DNA of 64,000 nt from Streptomyces albipurpureus (GTDB lineage: Bacteria; Actinomycetota; Actinomycetes; Streptomycetales; Streptomycetaceae), in assembly GCF_023701525.1 (NCBI RefSeq), contig NZ_JAMQAW010000028.1:44670-108669 (forward strand). The letters run 5' to 3'. The notes below the pieces were generated by a model. That model saw only the letters and a list, made by a program, of their open reading frames with translations. It did no database searches and was not told where the DNA came from. Made by a program: the position numbers and the translations under genes. This document shows, piece by piece, positions 1-9,400 of this stretch. The first letter of the stretch is position 1, and each line of letters opens with the position of its first letter.

Positions 1-34
1 CCACCGGACGTTTGAGGGACCTTCGGGCCCAGGG

Positions 35-700
35 TCAGGCGCTGAGCGGGAACTCGGCGCCCAACTCGCGGAAGACCGCGCCATTGAAGTCAAAGGCGCG
101 CTTGCACTCGTCGACTATCCGCTGCTTCTCCAGATCGTCCGCGTTCACCGCGTCCAGCAGCTCGCGGTATCCGCGCTTGAAGGCCGCGGGGTTGGCGATG
201 CCCTCGAAGACGTAGAACCGCACCCCATCGCCCTTGCGGGCGAAGCCCCAGGTCTTCTCCGCTCGGTCCCGGATGATCTGACCACCGGAGAGGTCACCGA
301 GGTAGCGGGTGTAGTGGTGGGCGACATAACCCGCGGGCCAACTCCGGGCGCATTCGGCCACCCGGGCCGCGTACGCCTCGGTCGCGGGCAGCGGCGAGGC
401 CGTCGTCTGCCAGTCGGCTCCCCGCATATGCGCCAGGTCGCGCTCCAGTTCGGCCGTGCGAAAGAGCTCGGGCTGGATGAAGGGCCCGGCCACCGGGTCG
501 TCCCTGAGCGCCTCGGCGCCCTCCTCCAGCGCCCGGTACACGAACCACAGCTGCTCGGTGTAGCGCGCATAGGCGTCGACGCCCAGCTGACCACCCATGA
601 GGTCGCTCATGAAGGAGGAGGTCTCGGCCTCGGTGTGCTGCTCGTGCGAGGCGACGCGGATGAGCGTGGAAAAGGGCGTGACGGTGGCGGTGGCGTCCAA
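35..700 (-). CDS. hmuO: Heme oxygenase (biliverdin-producing)
   Basis: Predicted cytoplasmic heme oxygenase of 221 residues that opens heme to biliverdin, CO and ferrous iron. The N-terminal stretch ASHEQHTEAE places the proximal heme ligand at about His22, and YLGDLSGGQIIRD is the glycine-rich distal helix typical of the family. I chose the TTG start at 698-700 because a perfect GGAGG lies 6 bases upstream; a longer in-frame reading to 766 has an unlikely N-terminus. The gene stands alone, downstream of a promoter containing an iron-box-like palindrome (777-794), which fits iron-repressed heme use. Length matches bacterial HmuO/HO proteins. The start codon is inferred; the family call is firm. 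Confidence 0.9.
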   Translation of the reverse strand: MDATATVTPFSTLIRVASHEQHTEAETSSFMSDLMGGQLGVDAYARYTEQLWFVYRALEEGAEALRDDPVAGPFIQPELFRTAELERDLAHMRGADWQTTASPLPATEAYAARVAECARSWPAGYVAHHYTRYLGDLSGGQIIRDRAEKTWGFARKGDGVRFYVFEGIANPAAFKRGYRELLDAVNADDLEKQRIVDECKRAFDFNGAVFRELGAEFPLSA

Positions 701-768
701 GGCGGACCTCCAGGGACAGGTGGCGGAGAAGAACAGAGAGCACCAGCGCATAGCTGCTGCCGCCACCG

Positions 769-797
769 ATCATCCTACTTAGGCATACCTAAGTCAA
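769..797 (-). promoter_or_regulatory. Candidate promoter of heme oxygenase
   Basis: On the minus strand a TTGACT -35 hexamer (792-797) is followed after 17 bases by GATGAT (769-774), a fair -10 match. Transcription would begin near 762, leaving about 60 bases of leader before the TTG start. The spacer contains the palindrome at 777-794, so a bound protein would block RNA polymerase. Inferred from sequence only. Confidence 0.5.
777..794. promoter_or_regulatory. DtxR/IdeR-type iron box
   Basis: Inverted repeat ACTTAGG-CATA-CCTAAGT with perfect 7-bp arms. The core TTAGG-N4-CCTAA is also found inside the 19-bp DtxR/IdeR/DmdR1 consensus, whose right half reads TTAGG-CTAA-CCTAA. It lies between the -35 and -10 of the heme oxygenase promoter, the position expected for an iron-dependent repressor. 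Regulator identity is inferred. Confidence 0.6.
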
Positions 798-804
798 TGG
801 GTTC

Positions 805-845
805 CCGACGGACTGTCGGTAAATTTCCGACAGGCTGTCGGTAAA
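805..845. promoter_or_regulatory. Array of alternating CCGAC/GTCGG half-sites upstream of hmuO
   Basis: Within 41 bases there are CCGAC (805-809), CTGTCGG (813-819), CCGACAG (827-833) and CTGTCGG (835-841). The last two form a perfect palindrome CCGACAG-G-CTGTCGG, and each outward CTGTCGG is followed by TAAA. The array lies just upstream of the hmuO -35 element, where an activator would sit. It is also 22-62 bases past the stop of map, so it could instead act as map's terminator, though there is no long stem or T-run. Confidence 0.4.
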
Positions 846-866
846 AGTGGGTCCCTGGGGTCCGAA

Positions 867-1724
867 TCAGGGGAGGGTGAGGATCTCCGCTCCGCTCGCC
901 GTCACCACCAGCGTGTGCTCGAACTGGGCGGTGCGCTTGCGGTCCTTGGTGACCACGGTCCAGCCGTCGTCCCACATGTCGTGCTCATAGGTACCGAGGG
1001 TGAGCATCGGCTCGATGGTGAAGGTCATACCGGTCTGGATGACGGTGGTGGCGTGTGCGGCGTCATAGTGCGGAACGATCAGACCGGAGTGGAAGGCGGT
1101 GTTGATCCCGTGCCCGGTGAAGTCACGGACCACGCCATAGCCGAACCGTTTCGCATAGGACTCGATCACCCGGCCGATCACATTGATCTGGCGCCCCGGC
1201 TTGACCGCCTTGATGGCCCGGTTGAGTGATTCCCGGGTCCGCTCCACCAGCAGCCGGGACTCGTCGTCGACATCACCGCAGAAGTAGGTGGCGTTGTTGT
1301 CGCCGTGGACGCCGTGGATGAACGCGGTGACGTCGAGGTTCACGATGTCGCCGTCGCGCAGCACGGTGGAGTCGGGGATGCCGTGGCAGATGACCTCGTT
1401 GACCGAGGCGCACAGCGACTTGGGAAACCCTCGGTAGCCGAGCGTCGACGGATAGGCGCCGTGGTCGCACATGAACTCATGGGCGACCCGGTCGAGCTCG
1501 TCCGTGGTCACCCCGGGGGCGATGTGCTTGGCGGCCTCTTCCATCGCCTGGGCGGCGATCTTGCCCGCGATGCGCATCCGCTCGACGGTGTCGGAGTCCT
1601 GCACCTCCGGGCCGGTGTACGGGGTCGGCGCGGCCTTCCCCACGTACTCGGGTCGGCGGATGGAGGCGGGCACGGAGCGGATGGGGGAGAGCTCGCCGGG
1701 AACGAGCGTTGACTGGCCAGACAT
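867..1724 (-). CDS. map: Type I methionine aminopeptidase
   Basis: Removes the initiator methionine from nascent proteins in the cytoplasm. The 285-residue protein shows the M24 'pita-bread' metal ligands: Asp in NLDVTAF, Asp in HGDNNATY, His in TGHGINTAFH, Glu in TIEPML and Glu in QFEHTLVV. The first ~45 residues, before the catalytic domain, resemble the short proline-rich extension of actinobacterial MetAP1c. Start is ATG at 1722-1724 (MSGQSTLVPGE); a much longer open frame upstream has no family resemblance. A divergent small gene begins about 100 bases away. Confidence 0.95.
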   Translation of the reverse strand: MSGQSTLVPGELSPIRSVPASIRRPEYVGKAAPTPYTGPEVQDSDTVERMRIAGKIAAQAMEEAAKHIAPGVTTDELDRVAHEFMCDHGAYPSTLGYRGFPKSLCASVNEVICHGIPDSTVLRDGDIVNLDVTAFIHGVHGDNNATYFCGDVDDESRLLVERTRESLNRAIKAVKPGRQINVIGRVIESYAKRFGYGVVRDFTGHGINTAFHSGLIVPHYDAAHATTVIQTGMTFTIEPMLTLGTYEHDMWDDGWTVVTKDRKRTAQFEHTLVVTASGAEILTLP

Positions 1725-1826
1725 ACCAGCGAGTCTAACCAGGGGTGGTGGGGCAGCATGGCGAGAGAGGGCGGGCACCGAGCCCCGGGAAACCATCGGC
1801 GAGACATGAGAAGAGAGGAGCCCCTG

Positions 1827-2072
1827 ATGGCTCTGTTCAAGAGGCGCACGGTCGGAAAGCCGGGCGAGTGGTTCTACTGCCTGGAGCACAAGAAGGTCGA
1901 GGAGGGACCGGAGTGCCCGGCGAAGAACCGCTTCGGCCCGTATGGGACACGGGCCGAAGCGGAACGGGCGATGGAGACGGCGCGGGAGAGGAACCTGGAG
2001 TGGGAGACCGACCCGAAGTGGCATGACGGTCCCGGCGCTGGTGGCAGCTCCGGGGGTGGCACCGCGGCCTGA
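1827..2072 (+). CDS. Small conserved actinobacterial protein
   Basis: An 81-residue protein starting MALFKRRTVGKPGEWFY, with GAGGAG six bases upstream of the ATG. The central part (WFYCLEHKKVEEGPECPAK then GPYGTRAEAERAMETA) looks like a small conserved Streptomyces protein of unknown role, with two Cys residues (near 22 and 32) and a charged helix; the C-terminus is a Gly/Ser tail. It is divergent from map. No catalytic motif, signal peptide or membrane segment is visible, so function is left open. Confidence 0.75.
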   Translation: MALFKRRTVGKPGEWFYCLEHKKVEEGPECPAKNRFGPYGTRAEAERAMETARERNLEWETDPKWHDGPGAGGSSGGGTAA

Positions 2073-2192
2073 GCGGGCCACGACCCCTGGGGGCTGGTTC
2101 TCCGGGTCGGGTCCGTTCGGGCGGGCAGCTCATGACCGCGGGCGCGCCCTGTCGACGCCCGGGCTGCCCCCGACTCGCGCCGCCCCCCGGCA

Positions 2193-2211
2193 CGGCCCCT
2201 CGAAGGGGCCG
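2193..2211. terminator. Hairpin between convergent genes
   Basis: CGGCCCCT-cga-AGGGGCCG forms an 8-bp GC-rich stem with a 3-base loop. It lies in the 195-base space between the end of the small plus-strand gene (2072) and the end of the minus-strand MFS gene (2268), suitable as a bidirectional terminator. No T-run. Confidence 0.5.
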
Positions 2212-2267
2212 GGCCCCTCGGCGCTCCGGTCGGCCCCTCCCCAGAGCGGCCGAGCCGGTGGCTCCCC

Positions 2268-3551
2268 CTAGGCCTGGGCCTGGGGCGTCTCCTTCTGGGC
2301 GCGGCGGCGCAGAGCGTCCTCGTCCGTGTCGGCGTCGTACCGCACCAACTTGGGCAGCACCGCCGTGAGCGCTCCCACCCCCACCAGACAGAGCAGCCCG
2401 CCGCCCCAGAACGCCGAGCGCGTACCCGTCCAGCCTGCCATGGCACCCGCCCGGACCTGCCCGAGTTGCGGGCCGACGCTGTACGAGAGCACCTCTATCC
2501 CCGCCAGCCGCCCCCGGAGCTCCTCGGGGATCGTCTGGTTCCAGATCGTGGAGCGGCCCAGCCCGCTGAGGGTGTCCCCGGCGCCCGCGAAGGCCAGAGC
2601 GAGCAGCACCAGCCAGATGTTGCTGAACCACCCGGCCGCCGCGATGGCCAGCCCCCAGGCCGCCGCGCCGAAGATGACGAGTAGCCCGTGCCGCCGTATC
2701 CGCGAGGTCCACCCGCTGGTCACACTGAGCGCCACCGAGCCGACCGCGAGCGCCGTGTACATCAGCCCCAGTGACCACTCCGCGTCCAGATCGTCCGCCA
2801 GAAAGGCGAAGACCGCGAGCGGGAAGGCGAAGATCATGGCGACCAGGTCGATCGCATAGGTCCCGAGCAGCACCGGTCGCGACCAGGCATAGCGTGCGCC
2901 TTCCGCGATGCCCCGCAGCGAGGGCTTCTCCGCGTCATGGGCGGCCGGTGCGGGAGACAGGCGCAGACACATCAGTAGGGAGAGGGCGTATCCGACGATC
3001 GTCCCTCCGTAGGCCGTCGCATGACCGGAGTACGCCACCAGCAGGCCCGCCGCCGCCGGACCCGCGATACCGGCGAGCTGCCAGCGCAGTGTGTTCAGCG
3101 CCGCCGCGGCCGTGAGCTGGTCATGCGGGACGATTCGGGCCATGAGGGAGTCCAGCGCCGGGCGCTGGAGGCCGGCGAGGGCGGACACCCCTGCGGCGAC
3201 CACATACAGCGGCCACAGCAGGGGCTCCGGCAGCAGAGCGTTCACCAGCAGCACGAAGGCGAGCAGGCCGAGGCCCGCCTCGGTGGCGAGGATGAGGACG
3301 CGCCGGTCGAAGTAGTCGGCGAGGGCACCGCCGTAGAGCCCGAAGACGATCAGGGGGATCAGCTCGACGGCCCCCATCGCCCCCACGGCCAGCGGCGATC
3401 CGGTGAGCTCCTTGATCTGGAGCGGTAGTGCCACCATCGCCATGGAACTGCCGAAGAAGGTGATCAGCCCCTGGACCCACAGCAGTCGAAAATCACGCGA
3501 GGAGCGCCAGGGGGAGAGGTCCGGCAGTATCGCCGAGAGCTTGGAGGCCAC
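2268..3551 (-). CDS. MFS transporter (EntS/MFS_3-like)
   Basis: A 427-residue integral membrane protein with about 12 hydrophobic segments. The N-terminal SRDFRLLWVQGLITFFGSSM and the loop GALADYFDRRVLI (MFS motif A-like, between helices 2 and 3) point to the MFS_3 group of exporters that includes enterobactin exporter EntS. The substrate cannot be read from sequence. The C-terminus is a charged cytoplasmic tail (YDADTDEDALRRRAQ). It stands alone with no regulator beside it; the next gene in the same direction starts at 4273 beyond an uncharacterised protein. Confidence 0.85.
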   Translation of the reverse strand: MASKLSAILPDLSPWRSSRDFRLLWVQGLITFFGSSMAMVALPLQIKELTGSPLAVGAMGAVELIPLIVFGLYGGALADYFDRRVLILATEAGLGLLAFVLLVNALLPEPLLWPLYVVAAGVSALAGLQRPALDSLMARIVPHDQLTAAAALNTLRWQLAGIAGPAAAGLLVAYSGHATAYGGTIVGYALSLLMCLRLSPAPAAHDAEKPSLRGIAEGARYAWSRPVLLGTYAIDLVAMIFAFPLAVFAFLADDLDAEWSLGLMYTALAVGSVALSVTSGWTSRIRRHGLLVIFGAAAWGLAIAAAGWFSNIWLVLLALAFAGAGDTLSGLGRSTIWNQTIPEELRGRLAGIEVLSYSVGPQLGQVRAGAMAGWTGTRSAFWGGGLLCLVGVGALTAVLPKLVRYDADTDEDALRRRAQKETPQAQA

Positions 3552-3667
3552 AACGAGCCATCGTCGGGTTTAGCCACCGCCCCCAGCAACCGATTTACCC
3601 GCCCGGCCGGGGGCACGCCGCTGGCACCGGCGGTGGGCTCAGAGGTGGCTCGGCAGTGGGGTGGGAC

Positions 3668-4273
3668 TCACCAACGGGCGGGCGGCGGGGTGGTCAACTG
3701 GTCCACCAGACGGGAGAGCCGGTCACGGAAGTGCCGTTGTCCCCGGGCGCCCGGTACGCGGTTCTCCCCGGCTGCCGCGCTCACCAGGTGCTGCACGGTG
3801 TCCATGTCCACATCATGGATCGTCTCGTTCACCGTCAGCGCCTCATGCGCCAAACCCTCCACCTCCCGATGCCCGCCGTCCAGCGCCAGCACCGTCGCCC
3901 CCGCCCGGCGGGCGTCATGCACCCGCTCCAGCAGTTCGGCCTCCGGCCGCCCCGGGGTGACCAGCAGCAGTGTCTCGCCCTTCCGCGCGGCCTCCAGTCG
4001 GCCCAGACCGATCGCCAGATGCGCCGGATCATCGGGGTGCACCTGGTGGCGGACCAGCGTCGGCGTCAGCTCGGGCAGTCCCGACCAGGCCGCCTCGTCC
4101 ACCAGATGCGCGGCAAGGTGCCAGGGCTCGTACTCCCCGGTCCCCACCAGCAGTAGTCCGCCGCCCCGGGGGACCACGGAGGACCGCAGGACCCCGGCGA
4201 ACCGTCTGGTCGCGGCGGGCCACGTCGTACCGGCGAGGACTTCACGCAGCAGGGCGACACGTACGGCATCCAT
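3668..4273 (-). CDS. Conserved hypothetical protein
   Basis: A 201-residue soluble protein (MDAVRVALLREVLAGTTWP). The middle part alternates strands and helices, including GETLLLVTPGRPEAELLERV and AGATVLALDGGHREVE, a pattern reminiscent of sugar-isomerase (SIS) or Rossmann-like folds, but no signature residues are clear. The end is Arg-rich. No signal peptide or membrane segment. It is divergent from npdG, with about 95 bases between starts. I do not recognise its function. Confidence 0.7.
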   Translation of the reverse strand: MDAVRVALLREVLAGTTWPAATRRFAGVLRSSVVPRGGGLLLVGTGEYEPWHLAAHLVDEAAWSGLPELTPTLVRHQVHPDDPAHLAIGLGRLEAARKGETLLLVTPGRPEAELLERVHDARRAGATVLALDGGHREVEGLAHEALTVNETIHDVDMDTVQHLVSAAAGENRVPGARGQRHFRDRLSRLVDQLTTPPPARW

Positions 4274-4368
4274 GCCCCCGAATCCTGCAACACGCCCGGT
4301 GCGCGGATCAGGCGATCAGCTGCGGTTCACCCGTTCGAGAGACTGATACCTGCGAGTAGGGTCGGGGC

Positions 4369-5118
4369 ATGACTTCCACGAATCCCGCGAGCAGCCCCCC
4401 GGGGACCGAGAGTTCCACCGGCGCGAGCGCCGCGGCCAAGCCCGCCGCCAAGGACCCCTGGGATCTCCCCGATGTGTCCGGGTTGGTGGTCGGTGTGCTC
4501 GGAGGCACCGGTGACCAGGGGCGTGGCCTCGCCTATCGGCTGGCCAAGGCGGGCCAGAAGGTGATCATTGGCTCCCGTGCGGTGGAGCGGGCCGAGAGCG
4601 CCGCCGCCGATCTCGGCCATGGGGTCGAGGGCGCCGACAACGCCGACTGCGCCCGGCGTAGCGATGTGGTGATCGTGGCGGTGCCGTGGGACGGACACGC
4701 CAAGACCCTGGAGTCCCTGGTCCAGGAGTTGAGCGGCAAGCTCGTCATCGACTGCGTCAACCCGCTCGGGTTCGACAAGTCGGGCGCCTACGCGCTGAAG
4801 CCGGCGGAGGGCAGCGCCGCGGAGCAGGCCGCCGCACTACTGCCCGACTCGCGGGTGACCGCCGCCTTCCACCATCTGTCGGCGGTGCTGCTCCAGGACG
4901 CCTCCATCGAGGAGATCGACACCGATGTGATGGTGCTGGGCGAGTCCCGTGCGGACACCGATCTCGTCCAGGCCCTGGCCGGCCGCATCCCCGGCATGCG
5001 CGGGGTCTTCGCGGGACGGCTGCGCAATGCCCATCAGGTCGAGTCGCTGGTCGCCAATCTGATCTCCGTCAACCGTCGCTACAAGGCGCACGCGGGGCTA
5101 CGGGTCACCGACGTGTAA
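4369..5118 (+). CDS. npdG: NADPH-dependent F420 reductase (F420:NADP+ oxidoreductase)
   Basis: Transfers hydride between NADPH and cofactor F420, supplying reduced F420 to F420-dependent enzymes in the cytoplasm. The 249-residue protein has an actinobacterial N-terminal extension of about 35 Ala/Pro/Ser residues, then the Rossmann motif VVGVLGGTGDQGRGLA and IIGSRAVERAE, which binds the NADP phosphate. DVVIVAVPWDGH and VIDCVNPLGFDKSGAYAL are characteristic of NpdG/Fno, as is TAAFHHLSAVLL. Followed 64 bases later by a small membrane protein in the same direction. Confidence 0.92.
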   Translation: MTSTNPASSPPGTESSTGASAAAKPAAKDPWDLPDVSGLVVGVLGGTGDQGRGLAYRLAKAGQKVIIGSRAVERAESAAADLGHGVEGADNADCARRSDVVIVAVPWDGHAKTLESLVQELSGKLVIDCVNPLGFDKSGAYALKPAEGSAAEQAAALLPDSRVTAAFHHLSAVLLQDASIEEIDTDVMVLGESRADTDLVQALAGRIPGMRGVFAGRLRNAHQVESLVANLISVNRRYKAHAGLRVTDV

Positions 5119-5182
5119 GGGCGGGTGGGGCATGGGGGACACTGTGGGGGAAGACCGTCCCCCCGACAGGAGCCTCAACCCC

Positions 5183-5374
5183 ATGCCCCGCCTCGCTCTC
5201 TTCGCACTTGCCGTCTGTGTGCTCGCCGTCGTGGCGGCCGTGGTCTCCTTCGCACAGGGTCTGTGGATCGGGGCCATCTGGGTCCTGGTGGTCGGGCTGT
5301 CGTCCAACATGGCCTGGTACTACCTGCGCAAGGCCAAGGTCGAGGCCCGCCAGGCCACCGCTGCCACCGACTAG
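5183..5374 (+). CDS. Small two-helix membrane protein
   Basis: A 63-residue protein. The ATG at 5183 is preceded by CAGGAG. Residues about 4-24 (LALFALAVCVLAVVAAVVSF) and 29-47 (IGAIWVLVVGLSSNMAWYYL) are hydrophobic segments, followed by a short basic tail (RKAKVEARQ). Short conserved membrane proteins of this kind are common in Streptomyces; function unknown. Same direction as npdG, possibly co-transcribed, and convergent with the M50 protease gene. Confidence 0.7.
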   Translation: MPRLALFALAVCVLAVVAAVVSFAQGLWIGAIWVLVVGLSSNMAWYYLRKAKVEARQATAATD

Positions 5375-5421
5375 CGCACGCTGACGCGACCACGCACCCG
5401 TACCGGTCGACCGGCCGTGCG

Positions 5422-5461
5422 CCACCGCCAGCCCTTCGCACCCACCGCCAGCCCTTCGCAC
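5422..5461. repeat. 20-bp perfect tandem duplication
   Basis: The unit CCACCGCCAGCCCTTCGCAC occurs twice in direct succession in the 98-base space between two convergent genes. No coding effect; likely replication slippage. Confidence 0.9.
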
Positions 5462-5472
5462 CCGCCGACCGC

Positions 5473-6279
5473 TCACTGGTTGACGAAGGACTCACAGAAC
5501 TCGTTGGTCCCCTGCCAGAAGCGGTAGTACTCCAACCCGCAGTCGGACTCAAGACCGCTCACTCCCAGCCCGCGCAGCACCGCGTCGACCCCGTCGAAGA
5601 AGAAGTGGTTGACCTCGGGGATGAAGAGCAGCGCGAACACCGCGAGCAGTCCGAACGGCGCGATGGGCTCCACCTGTCGACGGATCTTGTACGAGAGCCA
5701 GGGCTCGATCACCCCATAGCCGTCGAGACCGGGCACCGGCAGGAAGTTCAAGATCGCCGCCGTCACCTGGAGCAGCGCCAGGAAGGCCAGCGCGTACCGG
5801 AACACCATCGGCACACCGTCCAGCGCGTCCAGCCAGAACGGCGCCGTGCACACGATCGCGAACAGCACGTTCGTCAGCGGCCCCGCCGCCGAGATCAAGC
5901 TGTGCTTCCAGCGGCCCTGGATGCGTCCGCGCTCGATGAAGACCGCGCCACCCGGCAGACCGATGCCCCCCATGATCACGAACAGCACGGGGAGCACGAT
6001 GCTCAACAGCGCATGGGTGTAGGCCAGCGGATTGAGGGTGAGATACCCCTTGGTCCCGATGGAGATGTCGCCGCTGTGGAGCGCCGTGCGCGCGTGTGCG
6101 TACTCATGCAGACAGAGCGAGACGATCCACGCCGAGGTGACGAAGAGGAAGACCGCGAGGCCGACCGTCGCCGCGTAGTCCGTCCACACGGCCCAGCCGC
6201 TCACCCCCATCACTGCGACGATCCCGAGGAAGACGGGGCTGATGCGCCGGTCGCTGCGGCGTGAGGCGGCAGTGGGCAT
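5473..6279 (-). CDS. Site-2-protease-like membrane metalloprotease (M50 family)
   Basis: A 268-residue multi-pass membrane protein. The zinc motif HEYAH (HExxH, in SLCLHEYAHARTAL) and the downstream NFLPVPGLDGYGVIEPWL (NxxPxxxLDG type) are the two metal-binding elements of M50/S2P peptidases, which cleave within or near membrane helices. No PDZ domain is inserted, so it belongs to the short minimal group. Start is ATG at 6277-6279 (MPTAASRRSD). The gene is divergent from the SARP regulator (start 6478). Substrate unknown; regulated intramembrane proteolysis is possible but not shown. Confidence 0.85.
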   Translation of the reverse strand: MPTAASRRSDRRISPVFLGIVAVMGVSGWAVWTDYAATVGLAVFLFVTSAWIVSLCLHEYAHARTALHSGDISIGTKGYLTLNPLAYTHALLSIVLPVLFVIMGGIGLPGGAVFIERGRIQGRWKHSLISAAGPLTNVLFAIVCTAPFWLDALDGVPMVFRYALAFLALLQVTAAILNFLPVPGLDGYGVIEPWLSYKIRRQVEPIAPFGLLAVFALLFIPEVNHFFFDGVDAVLRGLGVSGLESDCGLEYYRFWQGTNEFCESFVNQ

Positions 6280-6477
6280 GGGACGACTCCAAGGCCATGA
6301 GGCTGATGTGTGCTGACCGACCGTACAACCGGTGCTGGTAGAACGGCCGATGGATACGGATCGGTTCCACGCCGGTCGGTCCCACCCGGGAAGGGGATCG
6401 GCCATGTGCGCACCGTCCGTGAGCCCGCTTGTCCGTACCGTTCGTGGACCTACCCGCACACCAGGGACAATGAGGGG

Positions 6478-9400
6478 GTGCACTATCGGCTCCTTGGCAC
6501 CACCCAGGCTATTGACGACGACGGCAGGCCCGTCCCGATGGGCGGTGCGCGGCTGCGCGCCCTGCTGACCGTACTGGCGCTGCGCGTCGGACGTACGGTC
6601 CCGGTCGGCGTCCTCATCGCCGAGGTGTGGGACGACGATCCGCCGGCGGACGCGTCAGCCGCGGTACAGGCCCTGGTCGGCCGACTGCGGCGGGCGATCG
6701 GGCGGAAGGCGGTCACATCGGTCGCCGGCGGATACCGGCTGAGCGCCACCGCGGACGACATCGATCTCCACCGGTTCGCCCGGCTGGCGGGCGAGGGCGC
6801 ACGGGCGTTGGAGCGCGGTGATCCCGGCCGAGCGACCGAGTTGCTCGACGAGGCGCTGGAGCTGTGGCGGGGACCGGTACTGGCCGACCTTCCGCAGCGC
6901 GGCGCGGAGGTGTCCCGCTGGGAGTCCCGCAGACTGGACGCCCGGCGCAACCGGCTGTCTGCGGCGCTGCTCCAGGGGCGGGCGAAGGACACACTCGTGG
7001 AGCTGAACACGCTCTGCGCTGACCATCCCATCGACGAGTCGCTCCAGGCCCTACGACTGCGCGCACTACAGGCGGTCGGCCGCCCAGCGGAAGCACTGGC
7101 CGACTATGAGACGTTCCGCCGCCGACTGGCGGACCGGTTGGGCGCGGACCCGGGGCCGGCCCTGCGGGCGCTGCACGCGGAACTGCTGGGGGTGCGCGAG
7201 CGGTCCGCGCCGACCTCCCCCCACCCCGCGATCGCGTCCGCCCCCGCGGCTTCGCACGAGCCCGCGAGTCCGGGCGACCGAGAGCCGGCGGTGGACCACC
7301 GAGCCGCTCCGCCCGGTGCCGAGTGGCTCGCCGATCCTCCCCCGGCAGCCCAGGCCCCTGTCCGGCAGCGGCCCGCGGTGGGAAACCTTCGGGCCCGGCT
7401 CACCTCCTTCGTCGGGCGGGAGCGCGATATCGAGGCCATTCGGGACGATCTCGCCAAGGCCCGTCTCGTCACCCTCCTGGGACCCGGGGGAGCCGGCAAG
7501 ACCCGGCTGTCCCAGGAGGCCGCCGAGGGCATCCACGCAGACGCCCCCGATGGGGTCTGGCTCGCCGAACTCGCCCCCGTCGACGACCCCGACGATGTCC
7601 CCGAGACCGTTCTGGCCGCACTCGGCGCACGGGAGACGGTGCTCCGAGGCGCGGGCGCCGAGGAGCTACGCGTCGGCGACGCGATCGGCGGCGACCCTCT
7701 CGTGCGGCTGATCGAACACTGTTCCCGCCGTCGGATGCTGCTGGTCCTCGACAACTGCGAACATGTCGTCACGGCCGCCGCCACCCTCGCCGAGCAACTG
7801 CTGGAGAGCTGCCCGGGACTCACGATCCTGGCCACCAGCCGTGAGCCACTGGGCATACCGGGGGAGTTGGTGCGACCGGTCGGCCCGCTGCCGGACCCCA
7901 TGGCCCTGCGGCTGCTCGCCGACCGCGGCGCTGCCGCCCGCCCGGACTTCCGCGTCGAGGACGACCCGGAGGCCTGTGCCGAGATCTGCCGCCGACTCGA
8001 TGGGCTGCCCCTCGCCATCGAACTGGCCGCCGCGCGGCTGCGGATGCTCACCCCGCGTCAGATCGCGGATCGGCTCGATGACCGCTTCAGGCTTCTCACC
8101 AGCGGCAGCCGTACGGTGCTGCCCCGCCAGCAGACCCTGAGGGCCGTGGTCGACTGGTCCTGGGACCTGCTCGACGCCGCTGAGCGGGCCGTACTGCGAC
8201 GGCTCTCCGTCTTCGCCGGCGGCTGTGAACTGACCGCCGCCGAAGCCGTCTGCGCGGATGGCCCAGATGGCGCGGATGGCACCGATGGCGCAGCCGTACC
8301 CGAACAACCCCACGGCCAGCAGGGCCCGAACGGATCTGACGAGACAGGTGCCGCAGGGGCCCGGCTCGGCCCCGGCTCCTCGTCGACAGGAAGCGGGCCC
8401 GGGCGGACCCATGGGGCGGGCATCGCCGATGTGCTGGGCTCGCTCATCGACAAGTCCCTTGTCGTCGCCACCCCCACTCCCCACGGCGATATGCGCTACC
8501 GCCTGCTGGAGACGGTCGCCGAGTACGCGGAGGTACGGCTCGACGAGGCGGCCGAGCGGGCCGCGACCGAGCGCCGCCATCTGGTCCACTACCGTGAGTT
8601 GGCGCGCACCACCGATCCCCTGCTGCGTGGCCCTGGGCAGGGTGCCGCCATCGAAACCTTCCAAACGGAGTACGAGAACCTCCGTACCGCGCTGCGCCGT
8701 GCCATCGGCGACCGCGATGAGCAGGAGGCCCTCTGCCTCGTCATCTCCCTCTCCTGGTACTGGCAGATTCGGGATCTGCGCGGCGATGCCCGCCACTGGT
8801 CCACCCTCGCGGGCGAACTGGGCCCCGACCCCTTCGCCCCGCCGTACGTCCCCGCGCCCCCGGTGTACGAACGGGTCACGGACTCACCGCCGCCGATGGC
8901 ACCGCTGCTGCTGGATGAGGCCCGCCGCGGGGTCGCCATGCTCCGCATGATCTTTGTGGACCATGGTGTGGAGGAGTGGGGCACCCCCGAGAACCAGGCA
9001 CGGCTGCGCGGTGTCACCGAGGTCTACCGGCCCGGGCTACCGCAGACCTGTCGCGCTCCCGGGGCGCTCTGGTTCTTCGCGATCCTGATGACCGGCGACA
9101 TGGAGCAGCTCAAAGCCATGCTCGACGCCACCGTCCAGACCTGCCGTGACCTGGGATACGAATGGGAGTTGGCCACCGCGCTCCAGATGCGGGCCTCCGT
9201 TCTCGCCCACCGCGTCCACTGGTCCGGTGACGCGGCGCGCGACGCGGAGGAGGCATGGAAGCTCTTCACCGGGCTCGGCGATGACTGGGGTGCCTCCGAG
9301 GCGCTGTCCGCCCGCGGTGAGACCCGGGAGCGCAACGGGGAGTACGAGCTGGCCGCGGAGGACTACAACGCGGCCATCGTGCACGCGGAGCGGATCGGCG

